Positions 42,988-52,876 of a stretch of DNA of 64,000 bases are shown here, piece after piece (the stretch's first letter is position 1; each line of letters starts with the position of its first letter). The position numbers and the translations under genes were made by a program. The notes below the pieces were generated by a model. The model was not told the origin of the DNA, searched no databases, and was given only the letters and a program-made list of their open reading frames with translations. The stretch comes from Leifsonia poae (GTDB lineage: Bacteria; Actinomycetota; Actinomycetes; Actinomycetales; Microbacteriaceae). Location of the stretch: contig NZ_JAIHLP010000002.1 of the NCBI RefSeq assembly GCF_020009625.1, forward strand, positions 2,852,001 through 2,916,000. The letters run 5' to 3'.

Positions 42988-44319
42988 ATGGCAACAATGA
43001 GGTTGCGGGGCAACGCCGCGATCCGACGACTATTCGCAGGCGTCGCCGTGGTGGCGACGATCGGCGTCCTCGCCGCCTGCTCGAGCACGGACGCAGGGTC
43101 GTCGAACGGTGAACCGAGCGGGAAGCTGCAACTGCTGGTCTCCAGCAGCGATGCGACCGACGCGGGCTTCCGTGCGGTCAACGACGCCTTCAAGAAGAAG
43201 TATCCGGCGGTCGACGTGGTCTTCTCCACCGTGTCCAACGACAACTACCCGGCCACCAAGTCCTCGCGCTTGACCGCCGGAAACCTCGACCTGTTCGTCG
43301 TCAAGGGCATGACCGAAACGCCAACGTACGCGAAAGACTCCGCCACCGACGACGCCCGTCTCGCAGCGGCCGGTGGACTCGTCGATCTCACCAAGGAGAG
43401 CTTCCTGAAGAAGTTCACTCCGACTCTGCTGGCGTCCCAGGCGATCGACGGCAAACAGTATGCGGTCCCGACCGGCGTGAGCTACTACACCGGGGTCTTC
43501 TACAACAAGAAGATCTTCGCCGACAACGGCCTGGCCGTGCCGACGACGTGGAGTCAGTTCACGACCGTGGTCGACGCGCTCAAGGCCAAAGGAGTGACGC
43601 CGTTCGGTCTCGGCGGCAAGGACAGCTGGCCGGCCGGCCTGCCGATGCTCGCCTCGGTGGCCTCGCTCTATCCGACCGCCGCCGACAAGCAGCAGTTGGC
43701 AGAGAACCTCTGGACGAACACGGCGAAACTCACCGACCCGACCGAGGTGAAGGTGCTCCAGCAGACCGAGTACGTGCTGCAGAACTCGCAGCAGGGCGCT
43801 GCCGGCGCGGACTACACGACGATCCCGTCCGGATTCGCGGCCGGCGATTTCGCGATGACGGTCGACGGCACGTGGGACCAGCCGACCATCGCCGCCGCGG
43901 TCGCGGGCAAGTTCGACTACGGCTACTTCCCGTTCCCCGGTTCGGACAAGGCCGCGGACAACGCGCTCCTGAACGGAAAGACCGAACTGCAGCTGGCCAT
44001 TCCGAGCTCGGCCAAGAACAAGACGGCCGCCCTCGCCTGGCTCGACTTCTTCTCGCAGAAGCAGAACTACGAACTGTTCCTCGGAAAGTCGGGCTTCTCG
44101 CCGGCGCAGCCGGACATCTCGACCAGTGACTTCCTGCAGTCCATCGGCCAGTACACCGCGACGTACCAGCCGGCGTGGGATCAGATCTGGTTCGCCAACA
44201 ACAAGGCCGGTCAGGATGCGGTGTTCCCGTTCAACTATCCGGCACTGACCCCGCTGGGCTCCGACACCCCGGAGCAGGCCGCCCAGGCCGCCCAGAAGGC
44301 GTGGACGGCGGCGGGCTGA
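42988..44319 (+). CDS. Carbohydrate ABC transporter substrate-binding lipoprotein
   Basis: 443 residues, start preceded by AAAGAGGAG. Lipoprotein signal ends LAAC (Cys31). Extracellular solute-binding family 1 fold: KLQLLVSSSD, YAVPTGVSYYTGVFYNKKIF, AMTVDGTWD, ALAWLDFFSQ. The ligand is probably an oligosaccharide released by the lyase and GH130 enzyme downstream. First gene of the LacI-controlled operon. Confidence 0.85.
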   Translation: MATMRLRGNAAIRRLFAGVAVVATIGVLAACSSTDAGSSNGEPSGKLQLLVSSSDATDAGFRAVNDAFKKKYPAVDVVFSTVSNDNYPATKSSRLTAGNLDLFVVKGMTETPTYAKDSATDDARLAAAGGLVDLTKESFLKKFTPTLLASQAIDGKQYAVPTGVSYYTGVFYNKKIFADNGLAVPTTWSQFTTVVDALKAKGVTPFGLGGKDSWPAGLPMLASVASLYPTAADKQQLAENLWTNTAKLTDPTEVKVLQQTEYVLQNSQQGAAGADYTTIPSGFAAGDFAMTVDGTWDQPTIAAAVAGKFDYGYFPFPGSDKAADNALLNGKTELQLAIPSSAKNKTAALAWLDFFSQKQNYELFLGKSGFSPAQPDISTSDFLQSIGQYTATYQPAWDQIWFANNKAGQDAVFPFNYPALTPLGSDTPEQAAQAAQKAWTAAG

Positions 44320-44332
44320 CCGATATCCGCCC

Positions 44333-44369
44333 GGGGTGGGCTGCGACGCCCGGCGATGCGGCCCACCCC
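44333..44369 (+). terminator. Hairpin between binding protein and permease genes
   Basis: A 9-bp GGGGTGGGC/GCCCACCCC stem around a 19-base GC-rich loop, no T run. Such hairpins often stabilise the upstream mRNA so the binding protein is made in excess over the permeases. Confidence 0.55.
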
Positions 44370-44388
44370 GACGTGAATCGAACGAGAC

Positions 44389-45300
44389 ATGGCTGACACT
44401 TTTCCCTTCCCCCGCCGCACGCCGATGCGGATCACTTTCGGCATCGCGATGCTTCTGCTCGGCGTGTTCGGGTTCATCCCGGCGATCGGCGTGCTGGTCG
44501 CGTCGTTCACCGACCTGCGCGGCCTCCCCGGCCTGCCGATCAACTTCGTCGGCGTCCAGAACTACGTCGACTTCTTCTCACCCGCCAAATGGGCGGACAG
44601 CGCGAACGCGCTCACGAACACGGTCGTCTTCGCCTTCGCCAGCACGGTCATCCAGATCGTGGTCGCACTCGCGATCGCCATCCTGCTGAACCGCAAGCTC
44701 AAAGGCCGCAACTTCTACCGCGCCGTCGTCTTCATGCCGACGATCCTCGGCGTCACCGTCACCGGTCTGGTCTGGTCGCTGATCTTCAACGTCAGCGGTG
44801 GCCCGGCCGCCTCCGTGCTCGGCCTCTTCGGCAAGCACTCGGCGTTCTTCGGCGACCCCCATCTCGCGCTCGCGCTGGTCATCCTGGTGCAGGTGTGGAT
44901 GGTGCTCGGCGTCTCGGTGATCATCTTCCTGTCTGGTTTGCAGGCGGTTCCGGAAGAGCTCCACGAGGCAGCCGAGATCGACGGGGCGAGCGCCTGGCAG
45001 CGCTTCCGCAATGTCACCGTCCCCTTGCTGGCACCCGCGATCACTGCGAATGTGCTCCTGGGCATCGTCAACGCGCTGCAGAGCTACCAGCTCATCTACG
45101 TGCTCAGCGGCCCGAACAACCGGTCGACCCAGGTGCTCTCACTGCTGGTCTACGTGCAGGGCTTCGGAGGCGCATCCGGCACGACCCTTTCACAATCCCA
45201 GGGCTATGCGGCCGCGGTCTCGATGGTCCAGTTCGTGCTGGTCGCGATCATCTCCATCACCGCCCTGGTCATCCTCCGCCGACGGGAAGCCAAGCTGTGA
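44389..45300 (+). CDS. ABC sugar permease, UgpA/MalF type
   Basis: 303 residues with six membrane segments and the EAA-loop EAAEIDGASAWQRFRNVTVP, which docks the ATPase. Forms the channel with the next gene. No ATPase gene is nearby; actinobacteria commonly use a shared MsiK-type ATPase. Confidence 0.87.
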   Translation: MADTFPFPRRTPMRITFGIAMLLLGVFGFIPAIGVLVASFTDLRGLPGLPINFVGVQNYVDFFSPAKWADSANALTNTVVFAFASTVIQIVVALAIAILLNRKLKGRNFYRAVVFMPTILGVTVTGLVWSLIFNVSGGPAASVLGLFGKHSAFFGDPHLALALVILVQVWMVLGVSVIIFLSGLQAVPEELHEAAEIDGASAWQRFRNVTVPLLAPAITANVLLGIVNALQSYQLIYVLSGPNNRSTQVLSLLVYVQGFGGASGTTLSQSQGYAAAVSMVQFVLVAIISITALVILRRREAKL

Positions 45301-46208
45301 CGACGACAAACACGAGCACCGGAACCGACGCCACCACAGCGCCCATGCCGGATTCGCGCGCGGAATCCGTGCCGCCACGGGAACCGGGCCGCCCCCGACG
45401 TATCCGGCGGATCCCGATCGGCGCATACCTGTGTGCGCTGATACTGCTGGTGCTGTTCCTCTTCCCGCTGCTGTACCTGCTGAACACCGCGCTCAAGTCG
45501 CAGGCCGAGTTCGTCTCCGACCCCGTCGGTCTCGTCAGCGACCCGCAGTGGGGCAACTTCGCCGCAGCCTGGAACAAGGGCAACTTCGGCGCGTACATCC
45601 TCAACAGTGTTCTCTACACGGCAGCGGGCTCGGCCATCGGCACCGTGCTGACCCTACTGCTGGCCTTCCCCGTCGCTCGCGGCTACATCCGCGGCGCCAG
45701 GGTCTGGTCGATCGTGTTCGTGCTCGTGCTCTTCCTGCCGAATGCGCTGATCACCCAATTCCAATTGCTGCTCCGTCTCGGGCTCTACGACACGCAGCTC
45801 GGCTACATTCTGCTGGTCGGCGTCGGGGTGGGGGTCGGCCCGCTGCTGCTGAGCGGTTTCGTCAAGTCCATCCCGCGCGAGCTCGATGAGGCGGCCGCGA
45901 TGGACGGCGTCGGCTACTGGCGCTACCTCTTCGGCTTCGTCTTCCCCCTGGCGCGACCCGCCCTGGTGACCATCTTTATTCTTCAGGCCGTCTGGATCTG
46001 GAACGAGATCATCCTCGCGACCGTTCTGCTGGCCGACCCCACCAAGTTCCCTGTGACGGTCGGCCTTTACGCCTTCAAAGGCACCTACGGCAACCAGTGG
46101 CCCCTGCTGGCCGCCGCGACATTCATCGTGGCGGCGCCGCTGATCGTCGGTTACATCTTCATCCAGCGCTACCTCGTCAACGGCGTGGTGGGCGCCATCA
46201 AGGGCTGA
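45297..46208 (+). CDS. ABC sugar permease, UgpE/MalG type
   Basis: 303 residues from GTG at 45297, which overlaps the upstream stop (GTGA). Six membrane segments after a 40-residue hydrophilic N-terminus; EAA-loop ELDEAAAMDGVGYWRYLF. Partner of the preceding permease. Confidence 0.87.
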   Translation: MTTTNTSTGTDATTAPMPDSRAESVPPREPGRPRRIRRIPIGAYLCALILLVLFLFPLLYLLNTALKSQAEFVSDPVGLVSDPQWGNFAAAWNKGNFGAYILNSVLYTAAGSAIGTVLTLLLAFPVARGYIRGARVWSIVFVLVLFLPNALITQFQLLLRLGLYDTQLGYILLVGVGVGVGPLLLSGFVKSIPRELDEAAAMDGVGYWRYLFGFVFPLARPALVTIFILQAVWIWNEIILATVLLADPTKFPVTVGLYAFKGTYGNQWPLLAAATFIVAAPLIVGYIFIQRYLVNGVVGAIKG

Positions 46209-46250
46209 TCCGCCCGCCGCCATCCACTCAACATCCATAAGAAGGGTCTC

Positions 46251-47351
46251 GTGTCCACGACCACCACCACCTCGACCACCATCAGCACCGACATCCCCTA
46301 CGCTCTCGAGCGCGTCGGCATCGTGATGGAGCCGGACCCCCGGGATCCGCGCCAGGTCGAGGGTGTCCTGAACCCGGCAACGGTTCAGACGCCCGACGGG
46401 GCCGTGCACCTGTTCCCGCGGCTCGTCGCCGAACGGAATGTCTCCCGGATCGGGCGGGCTCCGATCGTCATCGCCGACGGAGTTCCGGCCGGTGTGGGCG
46501 AGGTGGCGATCGTGCTCGAAGCAGACCGCGGGTGGGAGCACGGCACCGACCACGGCGGCGTCGAGGACCCGCGGATCACGCCGCTGAAAGACCTCGGCGT
46601 GTACGTGATGTCGTACGTTGCATTCGGCCCGCTCGGGCCGAAGCCGGCCCTCGCGATCTCGACCGATGGGATCGACTGGCGGCGCATCGGGCCGATCCAG
46701 TTCCAGTACGATGACGACCTCGACACCGACCTGAACCTCTTTCCCAACAAAGACGTCGTCTTCTTCCCCGAGATCGTTCCCGGGCCCGACGGAGTGCCGA
46801 GCTTCGCGCTCCTGCACCGGCCGATGTGGGATCTGTCGTTCACCCGGCCGAACGAGAACCCGCCGCTTCCGGCCGGGATGCTGGACGACCGCGCCGGCAT
46901 CTGGATCTCCTACGTGCCCGTCGACGAGGCCGAGCGCGACCTGTCCGCCCTCGTTCGGCCGCGTGGACACCGCTTCGTCGCCGGACCGGTTCACGACTGG
47001 GAGGCTCTCAAGATCGGTGCGGGACCCGCTCCGCTGCGCGTGCCAGAGGGCTGGCTGCTTCTGCACCACGGCGTCACCGGCTCGCTCGGCGCCGGGGCTT
47101 TTGTGCCGCATGCCTTCGACGTGCACTACGTGGTCGGCGCGATCCTGCTCGACGCCGACGACCCCTCGCGCGTGCTCGCCCGGACGAGCGAGCCACTCAT
47201 GACGCCGGAGACGGCCGAGGAGACCGCGGGCACGGTGGCCAACGTCATCTTCCCCACCGCCATCGAAGAGATCAACGGCGAGCACTTCGTCTTCTTCGGC
47301 GCCGCCGACACCCGAATCTCGGTGGCCCGCCTGATTCGCACCGCCGACTGA
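46251..47351 (+). CDS. GH130-family mannoside phosphorylase or hydrolase
   Basis: 366 residues from GTG (AGAAGGG upstream). Five-bladed beta-propeller pattern with the family signature GVEDPRIT and VVFFPEI, KIGAGPAPLR, LLLHHGV. GH130 enzymes cleave or phosphorolyse beta-1,2- and beta-1,4-mannosides. No secretion signal, so it acts in the cytoplasm on imported oligosaccharides. Next to a PL8 lyase it suggests a mannose- and uronate-containing polymer such as xanthan-type exopolysaccharide (inference). Confidence 0.8.
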   Translation: MSTTTTTSTTISTDIPYALERVGIVMEPDPRDPRQVEGVLNPATVQTPDGAVHLFPRLVAERNVSRIGRAPIVIADGVPAGVGEVAIVLEADRGWEHGTDHGGVEDPRITPLKDLGVYVMSYVAFGPLGPKPALAISTDGIDWRRIGPIQFQYDDDLDTDLNLFPNKDVVFFPEIVPGPDGVPSFALLHRPMWDLSFTRPNENPPLPAGMLDDRAGIWISYVPVDEAERDLSALVRPRGHRFVAGPVHDWEALKIGAGPAPLRVPEGWLLLHHGVTGSLGAGAFVPHAFDVHYVVGAILLDADDPSRVLARTSEPLMTPETAEETAGTVANVIFPTAIEEINGEHFVFFGAADTRISVARLIRTAD

Positions 47352-47401
47352 CCAACACCCGACCGAATCGCTCCACTCACCCGAATAAAGGAGTCTGCGC
47401 A

Positions 47402-50400
47402 ATGACGCGTGACAGAGAAACACGGAACATTCCGGCGCCACCCGACGAGCGCCGCGTCCAAGGCGGGCGAACGCGAAGCCGAGTGGCGCGCGTCCGCTCC
47501 CGTCTCGCCTCGGCGACAGCCATGATCGTCGTCGCCGTGCTCGGCGCCGTGGGCCTCGCCGCGGCTCCTGCCGCCGCTGCGGCGAATCTCGACGCTGATG
47601 TCTCCACGATCGTCTCCCGTCTGCAGGACTACTTCCTCGGCCAGGGCGACGAGGTGCAGATCGCCAACGGCATCTACCTTGCGCAGACCTCGAACGCGCT
47701 GGAGTACGTCGCCTCGCAGAACGCGGACGGCTCGTGGTCCGACGTCAACTATCAAGACACCACGAGCTCGGCGAACGGCAAGACGTGGGATGCGTACAAG
47801 GCGCTCTACCGCATGGTGGCGATCGCCCAGGCCTACCAGGACACGAGCGCGAAGGGCTACCACGATGCCGCGCTGGTCGCCGCCGAAGAACGTGCCCTCG
47901 CCTACTGGGACAAGGTCGACCCCGGCAACACCAATTGGTGGGAGACCGAGATCGGGGAGTCGATCGCCATGGGGCGGATCTCCATCTTCCTCGGCGATGT
48001 GCTGAGCCCGGACGCGGCCGCGCTCGCGATCAAACACAACCAGGGGAAGCTCGACCCGGCGGGCGCGAACGGGGCCTGGCGCACCGCCGACTACCTGTAC
48101 AAGGCCATCGCGACCCGAAACGCAGACCAGATCACGGCCGGCTTCGCGACGATGGTTCAGACCGTGGCCGTCGACGACTCCGGAACGGTGCAGGAGGCGG
48201 TGCAGCCCGACGCGAGCTTCTGGGCGCACGGAGCACAGCTCTACAGCGAGGGCTACGGAATGGCCCTGTTCACGACCGTGGCCATGTGGGCCGACTCGGC
48301 GCGCGGCACGAGCCTCGCGTTCACCCGCGATCAGCTGGACACGATCGCCTTTTACATCATCGACGGCACCCGCTGGATGATCCGCGGCGAGATCGGGATG
48401 CTCTACCTCCTCTACCGTCCGGCGACGACCGTCGACGGCGTCACCAGTTACAGCGATGTGTTCCTCGACCCGCTGGACATGATGGCGCGCACCGACCCGC
48501 TCTACGCCACCGACTACCGCGAGCTCGCCGACAACATCCGCGGGAAGACCGCCGGAAGCGGGCAGCTCGGCGACAAGTACTTCTGGCGCTCCGAGTTCTC
48601 GTCGCACCAGCGGGCGGACTACGGGATCTTCACCAGCCTGAACTCAAGCCGCACCGTCGGAAGCGAGTACCGCTCGACCCTCCGCAGCGATGTCGGCAAC
48701 GAGATCGTCTGGAGCAAGGCGGGGGCCACGGCGATCCAGGTCACCAATAAGGAGTACACCGCCCTCGGCCCGGCCTTCGACTGGTACCACTATCCCGGGA
48801 CGACGGCGCCGTATGTGAAGGAGACCACGCTCGGGCCGAGCGGCCGATCGAGCAACGGTGGCAGCTTCACCGGCGGCGTCTCGGATGGCACCTATGGCGC
48901 CAGTGTCGAGAGCCTCGACCGGGTGGGAACGCAGGCGCAGAAGAGCTACTACTACTTCGACAATGAGATGGTCGCCCTCGGATCGGGCATCCAGTCCACC
49001 TCGCCGGCGTCGATCCACACGACCGTGAACCAGGTCGACGCCAAGAGCAACGCCTCCGTCAACGGCAAGCCCGTCGCGGCCGGCACCGACTCGAAGGTCG
49101 TCACCGACCCGAGCTGGGCCTACAACGACAAAGTCGGTTACGTGTTCCCGTCGGGCGACCCGGTGGTGGTCTCCGACAAGACGCAGACCGGCAGCTACTA
49201 CGGTGACAAGCCGCAGAGCCACGACGCCTTCACGCTGTACTTCGACCACGGCGTCAAACCCAGTGCTGCGAGCTACGAGTACATCGTGCTTCCCGCGGCC
49301 ACGCCCGCGCAGACCGCCGCATACGCGGCCAAGCCGGCCGTGACGATCCTGCGCAACGACACCGCCGTGCAGGCCGTGCAGAACCCGGCACTGAAACGCA
49401 CGATGGCGACGTTCTATCAGGCGGGATCGCTGGCGCTGGGCGACGGCCGGACCCTCACGTTGAGCCAGCCGGGCATCGTCATGCTCGACGAGTCGAGCGG
49501 GATCCCGGTCGTGAGCCTCTCCAATCCCGGACAGCCGGGACTCCTGGTGACGGTGTCGCTGAGCGGGCCAGGTTCCGCCTCCACGGGGACGTTCGTTCTC
49601 GGATCCGGCGCGAACCTGGGCAAGACGGTGACCGCGCCGCTGGCCGCCGACGACTCGAACGGTTCGCCGTACACGGCGAGCGGCTCCGCGGCCGGGCACG
49701 GCCCCGACCTCGCCGGCGACTCCGACCAGAGCACGACCTGGCAGTCGACCGGCGGATCGCCGTGGCTGCGCAAGCAGCTGTCGGCCGGATCGTTCGCCAC
49801 GGGAGTGGACATCGACTGGGGTACGGACTTCGCCACGCGCTACCTGGTGCAGACCTCCACCGACGGCACGACCTGGACGGACCAGAAGCTGGTCCAGAAC
49901 GGGGCGGGAGGTCACGAGCACGTGAGCTTCCCGGCGACTGCCGCGAACTATGCGCGGATCCTGCTGCTCGACGGCGCATCCGGAACCTACTCCGTGAGGG
50001 AGTTCGACGTCGACGCCGGAGTGAACCTCGCGCTCGGCGCCCCCACCACGGCGTCTGACGGCGTCGGCCCGGGCAGCGCCACCGACGGGAACCTCACCAC
50101 GCGATGGATCGCGGACAGAGCGGCCGCCAACCCGGACAGCTCCTGGATCCAGGTCGATCTCGGAAAGTCGCAGCCGATCGGTGCCGTGCGGCTGTGGTGG
50201 GAGGCCTCGTATGCGAGCCAGTACAAGATCCAGGTCTCGGACGACGGGATCACCTGGCGCGACGTCTACGCCACCAGCGGCGCCGGAAGTTCCGGAGGCA
50301 CCGATGTCGTGAAGCTCAGTGCGACCGGCCGCTACGTGCGGATGCAGACGGTCAAGCGGGCGCTGACGGCGTACGGTGTTTCGCTCTGGGAGTTCGAGGT

Positions 50401-51778
50401 CTTCGGGAATGACACCGTCGCCACGGCGCCGACGGCCGCGGGACGGGTGAACCTTGCCCTGAACAAGCCGACAACGGGCGACAGCACCTACAACAACCTC
50501 ACCACTGTCGCGCCCCAGATGGCGACCGACGGATCGCTCGCGACCAAATGGTCGTCGGCGCGGCCGACGGGTTCTGCACCGTATACGAACACCAACTGGC
50601 TCCGAGTCGATCTCGGAACCGTGCGGTCCGTCTCACAAGTGGTCGTCGACTGGGAGACCGGTAACTCGACCGACTACCGGGTCGAGGGCTCTACCGACGG
50701 TTCGACCTGGTCGCCGCTCGCTCACGTTCAGAACACGGGGACGGCGGACCATCGCCGAGACACCGTCGACTTCCCGACGGCGGAGGTGCGCTACATCCGT
50801 GTCATCGGCTCGCCGGCGACGAAGTACGGCCTCAACATCTGGGAGTTCGAGGTCTACGGCGGCTACAGCCTGAGCTGCCCGGCGACTGTCACCGCCGAGC
50901 GCGACAGCACCGTGGCGATGTCCGCCGACATCTCGCCCGCGGACGCCGGAGACAGTGTGTCCGCGTACCCGCTCGACAGCAGTGTCGCGACCGTCGTCGG
51001 TTCGCCGAGTCTGAGCGCAGACGGGAAGATCCAATTCGAGCTGAAGACCGGCAACGCCGGGTCGACGACCGTGTTGGTCACGCACGCGAACGGTGACGAG
51101 TTCGCCTGGTGCTCCGTGGCGATCGCGGTCGACCTGAGCATCCTGCAGGGGCTCGTGAACCAGGGGAACGGGCTCGACAGCACCCGGTACACACCCGCGA
51201 GCTGGGCGCCGCTGCTACCGGCTCTTGAAGCGGCCAAGACGGCGCTGAAGACCCCCGGTGTCTCCCAGTCGCTTGTCGACGCGAGAGCGGAGACGCTCCG
51301 TGGAGCGCTCGCCGGATTGCTCGAACCGGCCGATCCGACGCTCACCCTGAGCGGTGATCCCGTGGTCGGCGGCGCGGTCACCATCGACGGCGGCGGCTTC
51401 GATCCCGGGGCGGTGCTCACCATCGAACTGCACTCGACCCCGGTAACGTTGGCCACCGTCACCGCGGGGAGCGGCGGCAACTTCAGGTCGACCGTGCGCA
51501 TCCCCACCGACACCGCGCCAGGACAGCACACGATCGCAGTGCTCGAGAACGGCGTCCAACTCGCCTCCATTCCGGTCGTGGTCCGCGCAGCGGACTCCAC
51601 CGGTGGAGGTGGGACCGGCACGGGATCGGGCACAGACCCGGCGGCGTCTGCCCCGGGCGACCTCGCGAACACGGGCGGTGATTCCTCCGCCCTCGGGCTG
51701 GGCGGCGGAATCGCACTGCTCCTGCTCCTCTGCGGTGTCGGTCTGGTCATCATCCGCCGCCGACGCGCGGAGGGATGA
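47402..51778 (+). CDS. Secreted PL8 polysaccharide lyase, probably sortase-anchored
   Basis: 1,458 residues; AAAGGAG precedes ATG 47402. A long signal peptide ends near APAAAAA (about residue 60). The lyase domain (about 65-740) has the PL8 hallmarks NWWETEIGES, GANGAW (likely Asn223), WAHGAQLYSEGYG (His276, Tyr285): the Asn/His/Tyr catalytic set of hyaluronan, chondroitin and xanthan lyases. Then come three discoidin-like domains (about 750-1160, with AVRLWWEASYASQYKIQVS), Ig-like parts, and a C-terminal LANTG (1421-1425), membrane helix and RRRRAEG tail, the LAxTG class E sortase signal. It should cut an acidic polysaccharide at the cell surface and feed the transporter upstream. Confidence 0.87.
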   Translation: MTRDRETRNIPAPPDERRVQGGRTRSRVARVRSRLASATAMIVVAVLGAVGLAAAPAAAAANLDADVSTIVSRLQDYFLGQGDEVQIANGIYLAQTSNALEYVASQNADGSWSDVNYQDTTSSANGKTWDAYKALYRMVAIAQAYQDTSAKGYHDAALVAAEERALAYWDKVDPGNTNWWETEIGESIAMGRISIFLGDVLSPDAAALAIKHNQGKLDPAGANGAWRTADYLYKAIATRNADQITAGFATMVQTVAVDDSGTVQEAVQPDASFWAHGAQLYSEGYGMALFTTVAMWADSARGTSLAFTRDQLDTIAFYIIDGTRWMIRGEIGMLYLLYRPATTVDGVTSYSDVFLDPLDMMARTDPLYATDYRELADNIRGKTAGSGQLGDKYFWRSEFSSHQRADYGIFTSLNSSRTVGSEYRSTLRSDVGNEIVWSKAGATAIQVTNKEYTALGPAFDWYHYPGTTAPYVKETTLGPSGRSSNGGSFTGGVSDGTYGASVESLDRVGTQAQKSYYYFDNEMVALGSGIQSTSPASIHTTVNQVDAKSNASVNGKPVAAGTDSKVVTDPSWAYNDKVGYVFPSGDPVVVSDKTQTGSYYGDKPQSHDAFTLYFDHGVKPSAASYEYIVLPAATPAQTAAYAAKPAVTILRNDTAVQAVQNPALKRTMATFYQAGSLALGDGRTLTLSQPGIVMLDESSGIPVVSLSNPGQPGLLVTVSLSGPGSASTGTFVLGSGANLGKTVTAPLAADDSNGSPYTASGSAAGHGPDLAGDSDQSTTWQSTGGSPWLRKQLSAGSFATGVDIDWGTDFATRYLVQTSTDGTTWTDQKLVQNGAGGHEHVSFPATAANYARILLLDGASGTYSVREFDVDAGVNLALGAPTTASDGVGPGSATDGNLTTRWIADRAAANPDSSWIQVDLGKSQPIGAVRLWWEASYASQYKIQVSDDGITWRDVYATSGAGSSGGTDVVKLSATGRYVRMQTVKRALTAYGVSLWEFEVFGNDTVATAPTAAGRVNLALNKPTTGDSTYNNLTTVAPQMATDGSLATKWSSARPTGSAPYTNTNWLRVDLGTVRSVSQVVVDWETGNSTDYRVEGSTDGSTWSPLAHVQNTGTADHRRDTVDFPTAEVRYIRVIGSPATKYGLNIWEFEVYGGYSLSCPATVTAERDSTVAMSADISPADAGDSVSAYPLDSSVATVVGSPSLSADGKIQFELKTGNAGSTTVLVTHANGDEFAWCSVAIAVDLSILQGLVNQGNGLDSTRYTPASWAPLLPALEAAKTALKTPGVSQSLVDARAETLRGALAGLLEPADPTLTLSGDPVVGGAVTIDGGGFDPGAVLTIELHSTPVTLATVTAGSGGNFRSTVRIPTDTAPGQHTIAVLENGVQLASIPVVVRAADSTGGGGTGTGSGTDPAASAPGDLANTGGDSSALGLGGGIALLLLLCGVGLVIIRRRRAEG

Positions 51779-51783
51779 CCGGT

Positions 51784-51815
51784 GGGGCTCGGCGGAGGAC
51801 GCGCCGCCGAGCCCC
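51784..51815. terminator. Hairpin between the lyase and deaminase genes
   Basis: 12-bp stem GGGGCTCGGCGG/CCGCCGAGCCCC, 8-base loop, located between convergent genes; likely a two-way terminator, though without a strong T run. Confidence 0.65.
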
Positions 51816-51895
51816 GTTCCCGCCGACCGTTCCCGCCTACCGTAAGCGTCGTGCAGCTCAGCGGCGGTCATCGGTGGTGAGGGCGACGAGAGGGT

Positions 51896-52876
51896 TCACG
51901 CCCCCGCCCGGAGCAGCTCCTTCTTGCGGTCGTCGCTGAGGAAAGACGCCTCGATGGAGGTGCGGGCGAGCAGGGCGAGTTCGTCGGCGGTCAGGGAGAA
52001 GGCCCGGCGGGCGGCCTCGACGTTGTCGTCGAGGTAGCCGCCGAAGTAGGCGGGGTCGTCGGAGTTGAGGGTGACGCGCAGGCCTGCGTCGAGCATCTGC
52101 CGCAACGGCAGCTCGGCGAGATCGTCGACCACCCGCAAGCGTTCGCTCGACAGTGGGCAGACGGTGAGCGGGATGCGGTCGGCGACCAGACGCTGCACCA
52201 GCCTCGGGTCGTCGAGTGCGCGGATGCCGTGGTCGATGCGTTCCGCGCCGAGAAGGTCGAGGGCTTCCCAGATGTATTCGGCGGGGCCCTCCTCGCCGGC
52301 GTGCGCCACGCGGTGCAGGCCGGCCTCGCCTGCCCGTTCGAAGACGGAGCGGAACAGGCTCGGTGGGTAGCCGACCTCGGCGCTGTCGAGCCCGAGCCCG
52401 ATCACCGGGACCCCGGAGTCGAGCACGGCGTCGAGCATCCGTTCGGCGGAGTCGACGGGTTGGTCGCGCACGACGCAGGCGATGATCGAGGCGGAGATGC
52501 CGTGCCGTTCGGCGGCCTCGTCGATGGCGCGCTGGAGCCCGCGGAGCACAACCCGTTCGGCGATGCCGCGCTCGGAGTGGGCCTGCGGGTCGACGAACAT
52601 CTCGACGTGCGCGATCCCGGCCGCGGCCGCCCGGTCGAGGTAGGCCTGGGCGAGGAGGGAGAAGTCGTCTTCGGTCCGCAGCACGACCATGTTGGCGTAG
52701 TACAGGTCGAGGAAGGATTGCAGATCGGTGAACCGGTATTTCGCCGCGAGTTCGGCTTCGTCGGCGTACGGCAGTTGCAGCCGTTGCCGCCGCGCGAGGT
52801 CGAAGATCGTCGCGGGTTCCAGCGTTCCCTCGATGTGGAGGTGCAGTTCGCAGAACTGCGGGCGCGGGGCGGTCAC
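51896..52876 (-). CDS. Adenine/adenosine deaminase
   Basis: 326 residues from GTG at 52876, which overlaps the nucleoside hydrolase stop (GTGA). Zinc and catalytic motifs of the family: CELHLHIEGT, VAHAGEE, RIDHG, LNSDDPAYFGG. The DPAYFGGY end is nearer to adenine aminohydrolases than to classical adenosine deaminases. It would turn adenine, perhaps freed by the preceding hydrolase, into hypoxanthine. The much longer upstream frame overlaps the hydrolase and is not used. Confidence 0.82.
   Translation of the reverse strand: MTAPRPQFCELHLHIEGTLEPATIFDLARRQRLQLPYADEAELAAKYRFTDLQSFLDLYYANMVVLRTEDDFSLLAQAYLDRAAAAGIAHVEMFVDPQAHSERGIAERVVLRGLQRAIDEAAERHGISASIIACVVRDQPVDSAERMLDAVLDSGVPVIGLGLDSAEVGYPPSLFRSVFERAGEAGLHRVAHAGEEGPAEYIWEALDLLGAERIDHGIRALDDPRLVQRLVADRIPLTVCPLSSERLRVVDDLAELPLRQMLDAGLRVTLNSDDPAYFGGYLDDNVEAARRAFSLTADELALLARTSIEASFLSDDRKKELLRAGA

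Noticed and set aside
46826..47401. Upstream extension of the PL8 lyase frame (1,650 codons)
   Set aside because: It overlaps the GH130 gene in another frame and would place the signal peptide about 190 residues inside the protein.
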